The notes beneath the pieces were generated by a model. The model saw only the letters and a list, made by a program, of their open reading frames with translations, searched no databases and had not been told where the DNA came from. Position numbers and translations under genes: made by a program. Shown piece after piece: positions 55,845-64,000 of a stretch of 64,000 nucleotides of DNA. Source of the stretch: Lasiodiplodia sp. COLG20 (taxonomy: Eukaryota > Ascomycota > Dothideomycetes > Botryosphaeriales > Botryosphaeriaceae); assembly GCA_009801085.1 (NCBI GenBank), contig VNWV01000011.1, positions 496,001-560,000 on the forward strand, in the 5' to 3' direction. The first letter of the stretch is position 1. Every line of letters starts with the position of its first letter.

Positions 55845-57682
55845 TTAGTCGGGGTAGACGAAAGCGGCGACGGCGATGATCGTGTAGGTGGTCATCAGGA
55901 GCATGCCCTCCAACCAGTTGGACTTGCCGTCTCCAATCAGATAGTTAACCAGCAAGACGGACACGAAAAGGACCGCAACCTGGAATCCGTCGAAAGAAAG
56001 GTTCATCTCATCAATGCCAATCTGAACATGTTAGCAGCGGGTAACACCAGCGTCGGGCTTCTAGAACTTACAATCCAGCCAATCAGAACAGTCAAAGGGA
56101 GGACGAGCAGAGCAATCTGCGTGCTGGAACCAACAGCCACACCAATGGACAGATCCATCTTGTCCTTCATGGCAACGGTGACGGCAGTAGCGTGCTCGGC
56201 GGCGTTGCCGACAATCGGGAGCAGGATCAAACCCAGGAAAGTCTCGGAAAGACCCTTGCCGTCGCCAGCAACCGAGGAGATGTTGTCGACCATGAATTCG
56301 GAGCAGAAGGCAACCAGAACGGTAGAAATGGCAAGCGCAACCAAGGCTCCAGTCACAGTCAAGACGGGGACCTCCTCATCATCATCATCGTCATCATCGT
56401 CCTGCTTGTTCAGGAGCTGGTCCTCGTGGATCTTGCCTCCAACAGCACCCGCGGCAGCGGCGCCAATACCCGCAAGTCCCATGTTGGTGGAACCAGCCTT
56501 GACTTCCTTGGTTCTCTTCTCGACCTTCTTGCTTGGCTCGTTGTACATGACAACATGGGTCTTGAGCTGGAAAAGCAGATAGCAGCCATAGACGAAGAGG
56601 AGGATGACGGAAGTGCCGCGGGAAAGCGCGTCGGTATCGACAAGATCAGCGACCTCGTCCTTGGGCTCAACCCACATGCGGAAAACGGTGGGAATGATCA
56701 GACTTGCGACAGCCAGAGCGAGCAAGCTGGCACTGGTCTGAGCAACCGTGACGTTGAAGTGCTGCTCAACACGGCTAAGGCCTCCGAGGAAGAAGCACAT
56801 GCCCATGACGAGGAGCAAGTTGGAGAGCATACTGCCAATGAGGGACGTCTTGACGATCGTAAGCTCCCTCTTCACGAGCGCCTGAATACCGACGATAAGT
56901 TCGACGGCGTTACTGAAATGTCCTGCGTCAGCTGACTTGCATGTGGGGCGCTGGGACTAAAAGATAAACTTACCCAAAAGACGCGTTCAACAAACCTCCC
57001 AAAGTCTCTCCAATGTGCAAGGCAAGCTCTTCGGTGGCATAGCTGAGCATACCAGCCAGCGGCACAATGGCAATGAAGTTGATGACGAAAACAATGATGC
57101 CGTTCAGGTGGGCATAGTTGACGGCAAAACCAGCGGGGACGGCGAGGAGCAGGATGTTAACCCAAGAACCAAAAACGACGTGTTTGAACTGAGTCCAGGG
57201 AGTGATGACGGGCTGCTTTTTCGTGCGCTTGGTGCTCGTCCGGCTGCCCAAGCCCTCGGGCTTTTCCTCCTCGTCGCTGTCCGTCTTGTTCGTCTTTCTC
57301 CTGGTAAGTCCGTCGCTGGCTTCGCCATTTCCATTGGCGGTGACTCCAAAAGGCTCGGTGGAGCCGCGCGACGGAGGCGGCATGGTTGCGGCATGCACAG
57401 GGCCGGCTTGGCCATCGGGCATCCTGTTCAATTCGACTTCGCCGGCGACACAAGCCTCGGAGTGGGCTCTCGAGTGGTGGGTGTCGTGCGACTCGCGCGG
57501 GTTCTCCTCATCATAGAGTGAGTCGCCGGTGTGGGAAATCTTTCGGGCCCAGGGATTCCATTGGGTGGAGCCCTTTTTGGCCTTCCATGCCGTGTGCCGG
57601 GCTCTGGACTTGATGGTGTCTGAACGGTACATGGTCAGCGGTGGAGTTGCGGGTGACGAGGTTGCAGGCAGAACTTACGCAT
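55845..57682 (-). CDS. VCX1: Vacuolar Ca2+/H+ exchanger, Vcx1/CAX-type
   Basis: Exchanger that drives Ca2+ into the vacuole using the proton gradient. Exons are 57682-57679, 57619-56974, 56912-56072 and 56021-55845, 555 residues. The first coding exon is four bases (ATGC): GTAAGT donor, GCTGAC branch site and TTCAG acceptor give MHTIKSRARHTAW; a stop lies upstream in frame. If that intron were retained, translation could start at 57632 in the same frame. About 180 residues of charged N terminus precede eleven membrane segments. The two ion-binding repeats are NASFGNAVELIVG and LPIVGNAAEHATAV. An acidic loop of consecutive aspartates (about residue 375) separates the halves, as in other CAX proteins. 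Relatives are controlled by calcineurin-Crz1, but no certain Crz1 site was seen. Confidence 0.9.
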
Positions 57683-59524
57683 GCTGTACTCCTGGGGCGC
57701 AGGCTCGGCTCGGTAAATTTAATGGGGGCAGGCAACGAGGCTGCCGGGCGGGTGCAGGCGGACCGACAGTGCGCGTTTGTTGTGGGCGTAGGTGGCCTGT
57801 GAGCGCAGGAATTCGGGAATCGGCCGGCTGCTGGGCGGGCTGGGATTTTGTACGACGAAGGCTGCGCTGCTTGGAGAGATTGCAGCGTCGCCAGGGAGGT
57901 GATCAGGGCAGGGTGTCTGTGGCGCGGCTCGGCGATCAGTGGGCCGGCGAGGGCGTAACGCCGATGGGTGAAGGGGGAGCGAGGCTAGCTGCGCACGACG
58001 CGTCCTCAATAATTTCCGTGCAAGGCGCGGCTGGCTGGGCTGTGTTGTTGCTAACCGCCGCGAAGGCAGGGCGTCGTCAGATGTACTTGTACTGGGTGCT
58101 GTTTTCACGCCCATGCCGCGAAAAAACAAGCTTCTCAGCATTGTTGACGTTCACTGGTGCCACGAAAGGAGCCACGGTTCCAAGCTTGCTTGACTGGAAG
58201 CCAAGCCTCTGCCAGTCCTCTTGATCTAAGCTACCCCCCGCAAGCGCCACGCCTAAAGCGCGGCCCCGCCCCGGCCCAGTCGTTCTTAGCCGGTTGGCTG
58301 TCGTCGGCGGCGGCTATCTCGCTCGCCGTTTCTCTGCGGTCCACCGGAGACGGTGAAGCAGTACGCGCCGACCGTCATCCGACATGCAGATGGGCAGGAG
58401 GATTCCCCATCAGCGCCGCCAGTCTGTGCGGATAATTCGTCGCGAAGGCCCGAGTGGCTGTAATAAAACGAACGCTATGAGCCGTAGATCTTCCACCACA
58501 GGCTTCGCGACCTCGGGCTAGCTTTTTTCCCTCAGCTAGCGACGTAGGTACCCACGGCGTCATGCGACTTGCCAGATGTCTCAACGTATGTGGCGGGGTG
58601 CGCGACGCCATCCATCACCACGCTGCACCGCCGCAGCTTCTGCGCCACAGCCGACGCCGCTTCTCGATAGTTTCCAGAAGTTCTGGAATCATCCGTTCGC
58701 AGCATTGCACCAGCGATTTTGGGCAAACAACGCGAAAAACTCGCGCCGGTGGGGGCTGAGCTTAGTACACAGTACTCAGCTCTTGTGCACCGCCTTCACG
58801 ATGCTGCTGACCTGGTCAGCACCCCGCTCCGCATTCGTGTCGACACGCTATCGGCTGTGCTGCGTGTCCCCACTCGGGCTCTTTAGAATGAGGCCATCTG
58901 TGAAAGGGGCCAAGGTGCGGTGAAGATGGTGTTTCACCTCGTGCGGGCCTGTGCTCGCGTCGCTGTATGGTAGCTGGACAGTGTTGAGCGGAAACCCCCG
59001 CAGTCGGAGTAGTTGCATTGCCGGTGCTGATTGCAATACCTGGTGCTGTCGGATCTTGTGGGAAACGGGCTAGACGAGAGTAATGCCGCGGTCAGCGGCT
59101 GACACGCATTTCACAGCTCACGTCGCGAGAGAGCGTTTGCTCAAGCTGACGTTTCGACGAGCTGTCGCAGCTGTCACGTTTGACCAAAGGGCTGCCAATC
59201 AGTGACACAGGCTTCGTCCCTGTCAGAGAGGGTTGTACTGAGAGAATAAGGCCGCACAGTGCGAGGCTTAGACGGCTCTAGCCGAAGTCAAAATGAGTGC
59301 TGGTAAGCGAGAGCGCCATTACCTCACAAGGCAGGTATAGCTGCCTGGGTACACCGCCCAGTGCGATAGTAGTAAGCGTAGAAAATCAAATTGACCAACT
59401 CGTGACTGTATATTTCATATCCAATGCCAAGTCGGACAGGCAGCCGCCTAGGCCCTAGTGGCTTTGAATCTGTTGGACCAGTGTGGCCGCTGAATGGACA
59501 TAACGACGAAAATTCAATTGTTGG
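57683..59524. promoter_or_regulatory. Long divergent intergenic region, VCX1 / arrestin-like
   Basis: About 1.8 kb between outward-facing starts. The part next to VCX1 is GC-rich with several spare frames without a domain; the part near 59200-59520 is more balanced. No tRNA, repeat or certain factor site was recognised. Confidence 0.5.
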
Positions 59525-60895
59525 ATGCAGTCGCCGTCTGACGCCAAGAGATCCTTCGACTTCTATTCGGAACGCGTTCAACGCCACATAGACCAGGAAC
59601 ATGGCCCCCACGGTGCCATTAGGTCCCTTTTCTCGACTCTCAAATCTCGGGCGTTGGGTCCCTTTTGCAACTACCAGACTTTCGAAATGGCAGCATCAAT
59701 CGTCTTGGATCCGCAGCAGCCATTTTACTTATCCGGAGACACAGTGAAAGGCCGTGTTCGATATCAATGCCTCAAACCCAGAGCCGTAGAACGCGTCGAG
59801 GTCAAGTTCTGGGGCCGAGTCAAGACTACCATCAGCGAAAAGAATAATCTTAGCGGATTGTACAATCAGTACCGAGACCGCATCTGTCTCTTCGAGGACA
59901 ACCTGATTTCTGGCGTCAACACTACCCTCGCCACTGGCGTCCACAACTGGCCCTTCGCCTTCACCTTCCCGACAACGGCCGCCCCAAGAGAAGTCAAAAG
60001 CTGGGATTCGAAACGCACAGAAAAACAGTTGCCTGAGACGGTCCTACCTCCTTCTTTCCAGCTCAACGCTCAAGGCCTGCTCACCGGCTACTATAGCTTT
60101 ATAGCGTACTCGTTAGTGGCCTACGTCCACTTCAGCGACAAGAAGCTGAAGAAGAAGCCGGAAACCGCTGAGATATTGTTGGAGTTCATCCCATCCGCCG
60201 ACGACAAGACCCCGGAATTGGAAGGGGATGCCCCGCACGACAAAGACTGCAGCATCCGCGGATTTGAGCTCGTCCCGGAAAGTGAACGCCCGAAGCTGAA
60301 GAGGTTTAGTTTCAGCAACCCTACCAAGCCTACTTTTCGGTTCCGCATCACTGCTTCAACACCAAAGTATGTGAGACCAACCGAGCCTTGGAGGCTTTTG
60401 GTCGCTCTGGAAGTCTTACCACCCGAGTCCAAGGATGTCACGGTCGCTACTCCGCCACAATTCGTGTTGAAGTCTATCAACATCAAAATGAACTCTAAGT
60501 TGGTGCTAAGGGTAGTACGAGGCATGGAGCATGTCCGCCAAATCCGGGAAGACGATGCCGGGGTTACTTTCCAGAACATGGGAGCCCTCACGCCAGGAAA
60601 GCCAAAGGAGATCGCCATGGGTCAACTGAAATACATGCCAGCGACCACGAACTTGTCAAGCGTGAGCCGGCGATACAAGCTACTAGTCGAGGCGGTGATT
60701 GAGACTGCGGACGGCGCACATTCGTTCAAGCTGAAGTGCAAGGAGCCGGTGACTGTCGGGGCGCTGCCAGTAGGGGCTCGAGGCGCAGGTGAGGCTCAAG
60801 CGCAGTTGAGAGGCAACATTGAAATGGCGGTTTTGAAGGATCTGGCGGCGACGGCGGCGTTGGCGGGTCCTATCTTGGAAATGCTTGCAGGATGA
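59525..60895 (+). CDS. Arrestin-fold protein
   Basis: Fungal arrestin-like protein with an N-terminal arrestin sandwich and a C-terminal one. Single exon, 456 residues from the first ATG. The arrestin N domain begins at about residue 55 (SIVLDPQQPFYLSGDTVKGRV) and includes VERVEVKFWGRVKT and HNWPFAFTFP; the linker reads SFQLNAQGLLTGYYSFIAYSLVAYVHF. A second ATG at 59687 would start the protein directly at the domain (MAASIVLDPQQ) and may be the true start, since the first 54 residues look unstructured. No PPxY motif is seen, unlike the alpha-arrestins that recruit the Rsp5/HulA ubiquitin ligase for transporter endocytosis. Function is therefore open; trafficking or cargo selection is the family expectation. 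Confidence 0.8.
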   Translation: MQSPSDAKRSFDFYSERVQRHIDQEHGPHGAIRSLFSTLKSRALGPFCNYQTFEMAASIVLDPQQPFYLSGDTVKGRVRYQCLKPRAVERVEVKFWGRVKTTISEKNNLSGLYNQYRDRICLFEDNLISGVNTTLATGVHNWPFAFTFPTTAAPREVKSWDSKRTEKQLPETVLPPSFQLNAQGLLTGYYSFIAYSLVAYVHFSDKKLKKKPETAEILLEFIPSADDKTPELEGDAPHDKDCSIRGFELVPESERPKLKRFSFSNPTKPTFRFRITASTPKYVRPTEPWRLLVALEVLPPESKDVTVATPPQFVLKSINIKMNSKLVLRVVRGMEHVRQIREDDAGVTFQNMGALTPGKPKEIAMGQLKYMPATTNLSSVSRRYKLLVEAVIETADGAHSFKLKCKEPVTVGALPVGARGAGEAQAQLRGNIEMAVLKDLAATAALAGPILEMLAG

Positions 60896-61368
60896 GTCGA
60901 GATTCTAGACATCTATCAGCAATGTCTTAGGGGCTTAATGAGAACAACAAATCAGTCTTTTTCTTAGTGCGACAGCCTGAACATATGCATTATTGATTGC
61001 GATCCAACGCTAGCCAGAGTGGAGTAGAAGTATGGAACAGAGTACCGCCGAGGATCAGAGTGGCAAGGTTACCTGTCATTCTGGACCCTTTCAATCGCTC
61101 TGGAGCCTGGGGAAAATATGGGAGTAGGTGTACCTAGGTAGAGCCGTGTGGGTGGCGGGGGCGGCGGCGCTCACCGCCCGCGGGGGCTAGGCAGCGCTAG
61201 CGCGGATTTCTTGACCATCAACCCGTCGCCGCAAGCCAGCCGCGCAAATCGTCACGACAACGCGCGCGAACTTTCCAAGATATTCGCGCGCCCAACGCGC
61301 ACCCTACCCTACGTCACCGCAACTGTCGCCTCCTTCTTGTCGAGCTGTGCTGTCGCAAGCTAGTCGCC
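60896..61368. other. Intergenic region upstream of PRP22
   Basis: These 473 bases hold the arrestin-like 3' region and the PRP22 promoter. A GC-rich block with G runs is at about 61147-61200. No TATA box was recognised. Confidence 0.5.
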
Positions 61369-64000
61369 ATGGACGACCTCAGCTCGCTCGAGCTCCTGTC
61401 GCTCGTGTCGAAGGTGACCTCCGAGCTCGACAATCATATCCATGTCGCCGACAAAGTCCTTGCGGAATTCCTCATCGACCAGCACCTGCAATGCAAGTCG
61501 CTCGATGAATTCAAGGCGAAGCTCGTCGAAATCGGCGCCGACGATTTCCCCCCAAGTCTCGTCGAGAGCATCGACCGGCTGGTCCTCACCATGCACCCCA
61601 AGTTCAAGAAGTCCAATGGTGCAGGAAGGACGGTACAACGAGAAGAAAAGCCCGAGGATGAGCGCGAAAGGAAGGCTAGGGTCTTCAAGGGCCTAGCGAT
61701 CGCCGACCAGGAAGTCCCCAAGCCGTACGACGACTCCGCCTTACTGGATGAAGATGCGAAGGAGGGTGCTTTGGATGACACTTTTGCCATGTTGGAGAAT
61801 CTTGCGGGCAAGGCAGGAAATGGAGGAAACTCCTCCACTAGGAAGCGTAGCCCCAGTCCCTACAAAGACGAGAGCTACAGCAGGAGCAAGACGAAGAGAT
61901 CCCGCAGATCGCGCTCACGGTCGCGCTCACCCCACAGGAGCCGCCACCAAAGCAACAATGACGACTACATGTTCGAGGACGAGTTTGGCAGGTCGCGCCC
62001 GGCCAAAGACTTTACCCGGACGCGCGAGCGTGACTATGACCGGCACGATGACCGCAGAGGCAGGCACCGCCGCCGCCACGACTACGATGACGACTTTCGC
62101 GACGCCCCTCCCCCTGAGACCGACGATGCGCCGATTGTTCACAAAATCTACAATGGTCGCGTTACGGGTCTGAAGCCCTACGGCGCTTTTGTAAGGCTGC
62201 ATGGTGTCAAAGGCCGGGTTGATGGACTGGTTCATGTGTCGCGTATGGCTGAGGGCCGTGTCAATGACCCCTCGGACCTGCTGTCGCGGGACCAGGAGGT
62301 CAAGGTGAAGGTCACCGAAATCAAGGACGGAAAGATCAGTCTTACCATGAAGGAGGTCGATCAAACAACAGGCGAAGATCTTGCACCCGAGCTGAGAGTG
62401 GCGTCGGGAGCCAATTCAGAAGGCCTAGGTGGCAGGTTGTCGAACGGCCGCTATGGCAACCTTGGGACCGAGGCCCCCATTTCCAGCAGCAATTTCAATG
62501 GACCACCTCCCGCAAAGAAGAGATACGCCTCGCCTGAACGCTGGGAAATCCAGCAGATGATCTCCGCCGGCCAAGCGCGTGCTTCAGACTACCCAGGAAT
62601 CTACGACACGTTTGACAACGTTAACGAGCATGGCATGCTCGAGGAGGAGTTGGACGTTGACATCGAAGTCAAGGAGGAGGAGCCTCCATTCTTGGTTGGC
62701 CAGACTAAACAGTCGCTCGAGCTTTCGCCTATCCGTGTCGTTAAAGCTCCCGACGGTTCTCTCAATCGTGCTGCAATGTCGGGCGAGCAGCTTGCGAAGG
62801 AGCGAAAGGAGTTGCGGGCCCAGGAGGAGCAAGACAAGAAAACAGCCGAGGCATCTCGCGTGGATTTGAGTGCTCAATGGAATGATCCCATGGCCGGTCC
62901 TGACGAGCGCAAGTTTGCCAGCGACTACCGTGCCGCACCTTCTGGCCAGTCCAATGAGCCTCTTCCTGAGTGGAAGAAGATCACCCAAGGCAAGACGGAG
63001 ACTGGAAAGCGGACGAACATGTCCATCAAGGACCAGAGGGAAGGTCTGCCTGTCTTCAAGTTCCGCAACCAGCTGCTTCAAGCCGTGCGCGAACACCAGC
63101 TCCTCATTCTCGTAGGCGACACTGGTTCAGGAAAAACCACCCAACTTACACAATTCCTTGCAGAGGATGGGTTTGCCAATAATGGCATGATCGGCTGCAC
63201 GCAGCCGCGTCGTGTAGCGGCCATGTCCGTTGCTAAGCGTGTAGCAGAGGAGGTCGGGTGCAAGCTCGGTGCTGAGGTTGGCTATACCATTCGTTTCGAG
63301 GACTGTACTAGCCCGGACACCAAGATCAAGTACATGACGGATGGTATCATGCAGCGCGAGATCTTGTTAGACCCGATGCTGAACAAGTATTCCGTCATCA
63401 TCCTCGACGAAGCGCACGAGCGTACCATTGCAACCGACGTCCTCTTCGGTCTCCTCAAGAAGACGCTCAAGAGACGTCCCGACATGAAGGTCATTGTCAC
63501 ATCGGCAACTCTGGATGCCGACAAGTTCTCGGAATACTTTAATAAATGCCCCATCTTCTCCATCCCGGGACGCACCTACCCAGTCGAGATCATGTATTCC
63601 AAGGAGCCCGAGAGCGATTACCTTGACGCAGCCCTGACGACAGTCATGCAGATCCACTTGACTGAACCTCCAGGTGATATCCTACTTTTCCTGACTGGCA
63701 AAGAAGAAATCGACACGAGTTGCGAAATCCTCTTTGAGAGAATGAAAGCGTTAGGGCCTGGTGTACCCGAGTTGGTCATCTTACCCATCTACGGTGCTTT
63801 GCCCAGCGAAGTCGCTAGCCGCATCTTCGAGCCACCTCCCCCGGGTGGCAGGAAGGTCGTCATCGCTACTAACATCGCCGAGACGTCCATCACCATCGAC
63901 GGAATCTACTTCGTGGTTGATCCTGGTTTCGTCAAGCAGACAGCCTACGACCCGAAGCTGGGAATGGACCGCCTTCAGGTCACACCCATTTCGCAAGCAC
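61369..64000 (+). CDS. PRP22: Splicing DEAH-box helicase Prp22 (DHX8), 3' end outside window
   Basis: Spliceosomal ATPase that releases mature mRNA after exon ligation. The frame is open without introns from 61369 to the right edge, at least 877 residues of the expected 1150 or so. An N-terminal helical domain (residues 1-85) is followed by an Arg/Ser- and Asp/Arg-rich region (SRRSRSRSRSPHRSR), then an S1 RNA-binding domain at about 257-330 (KIYNGRVTGLKPYGAFVRL), the mark that separates Prp22 from Prp2, Prp16 and Prp43. The helicase core follows: Walker A GDTGSGKTT at about 582-590, [14 protein letters not shown] at about 678, SAT at about 709, and ATNIAETSITIDG near the edge. The ATG at 61369 is the first in frame and starts the conserved MDDLSSLELLSLV. 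Confidence 0.95.
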   Translation, partial: MDDLSSLELLSLVSKVTSELDNHIHVADKVLAEFLIDQHLQCKSLDEFKAKLVEIGADDFPPSLVESIDRLVLTMHPKFKKSNGAGRTVQREEKPEDERERKARVFKGLAIADQEVPKPYDDSALLDEDAKEGALDDTFAMLENLAGKAGNGGNSSTRKRSPSPYKDESYSRSKTKRSRRSRSRSRSPHRSRHQSNNDDYMFEDEFGRSRPAKDFTRTRERDYDRHDDRRGRHRRRHDYDDDFRDAPPPETDDAPIVHKIYNGRVTGLKPYGAFVRLHGVKGRVDGLVHVSRMAEGRVNDPSDLLSRDQEVKVKVTEIKDGKISLTMKEVDQTTGEDLAPELRVASGANSEGLGGRLSNGRYGNLGTEAPISSSNFNGPPPAKKRYASPERWEIQQMISAGQARASDYPGIYDTFDNVNEHGMLEEELDVDIEVKEEEPPFLVGQTKQSLELSPIRVVKAPDGSLNRAAMSGEQLAKERKELRAQEEQDKKTAEASRVDLSAQWNDPMAGPDERKFASDYRAAPSGQSNEPLPEWKKITQGKTETGKRTNMSIKDQREGLPVFKFRNQLLQAVREHQLLILVGDTGSGKTTQLTQFLAEDGFANNGMIGCTQPRRVAAMSVAKRVAEEVGCKLGAEVGYTIRFEDCTSPDTKIKYMTDGIMQREILLDPMLNKYSVIILDEAHERTIATDVLFGLLKKTLKRRPDMKVIVTSATLDADKFSEYFNKCPIFSIPGRTYPVEIMYSKEPESDYLDAALTTVMQIHLTEPPGDILLFLTGKEEIDTSCEILFERMKALGPGVPELVILPIYGALPSEVASRIFEPPPPGGRKVVIATNIAETSITIDGIYFVVDPGFVKQTAYDPKLGMDRLQVTPISQA

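Noticed and set aside
57511..57735. Start of VCX1 at a further upstream frame (MPAPIKFTEP...)
   Set aside because: It is in another reading frame, and the splice-derived start with a stop upstream explains the gene better.
1..64000. Secondary-metabolite or defence gene cluster
   Set aside because: No polyketide, peptide or terpene synthase, NLR or heterokaryon-incompatibility domain was seen; neighbours are unrelated housekeeping genes.

Overview
The window is nuclear chromosomal DNA of a filamentous ascomycete (Pezizomycotina). Evidence for this: compact protein genes on both strands, introns of about 45-60 bases with GT...CTGAC/CTAAC...AG signals, and a gene set typical of moulds, including a NirA-type nitrate regulator, a GH92 mannosidase, a fungal GILT-like protein, a Mep/Amt transporter and a peroxisomal Lon. 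Dothideomycetes is my guess at the class, from the general look of the proteins; it is weakly supported. No transposon, virus, CRISPR or rRNA was seen, and no tRNA was recognised by eye.

Layout, left to right: CUE5-like ubiquitin adaptor (-, runs off the left edge); DHX35-like DEAH helicase (+); SPC25 (-); RRN6 (+); peroxisomal Lon (+); ammonium transporter (+) behind a long GATA-rich leader; MDM33/SHE9 (-); HAD sugar/polyol-phosphatase-like protein (+); NECAP-like endocytic protein (+); GILT-like protein (-); hexokinase-family kinase (+); zinc-less MDR oxidoreductase (-); GH92 mannosidase (-); a stretch with coding-like debris (28.6-29.7 kb); a disordered nuclear-looking protein (-); BUB3 (-); GPN2 (+); FMN-binding PNPOx-like protein (+); acidic coiled-coil protein of unknown role (+); multi-pass membrane protein (-); Grx6/7-type glutaredoxin (+); nirA (-); SNF2/RING helicase (-); VCX1-type Ca2+/H+ exchanger (-); arrestin-fold protein (+); PRP22 (+, runs off the right edge).

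Six pairs are head to head with gaps of 228 to about 1840 bases: CUE5/DHX35, SPC25/RRN6, MDM33/HAD phosphatase, GILT/hexokinase, BUB3/GPN2 and VCX1/arrestin. There is no operon or obvious biosynthetic cluster. Loose functional themes are RNA processing and transcription (DHX35, PRP22, RRN6, GPN2), kinetochore/checkpoint (SPC25, BUB3) and nitrogen use (ammonium transporter, nirA). Exon models were made by eye; every join listed keeps the reading frame.

I did not find a convincing new multi-gene system. The best leads are small: a 14-base internal exon, a GC-AG intron splitting the NirA zinc cluster, a 4-base first coding exon in the Ca2+/H+ exchanger, a 30-base inverted repeat upstream of nirA, a degenerate-looking coding tract at 28.6-29.7 kb, and several conserved-looking proteins without a known role.
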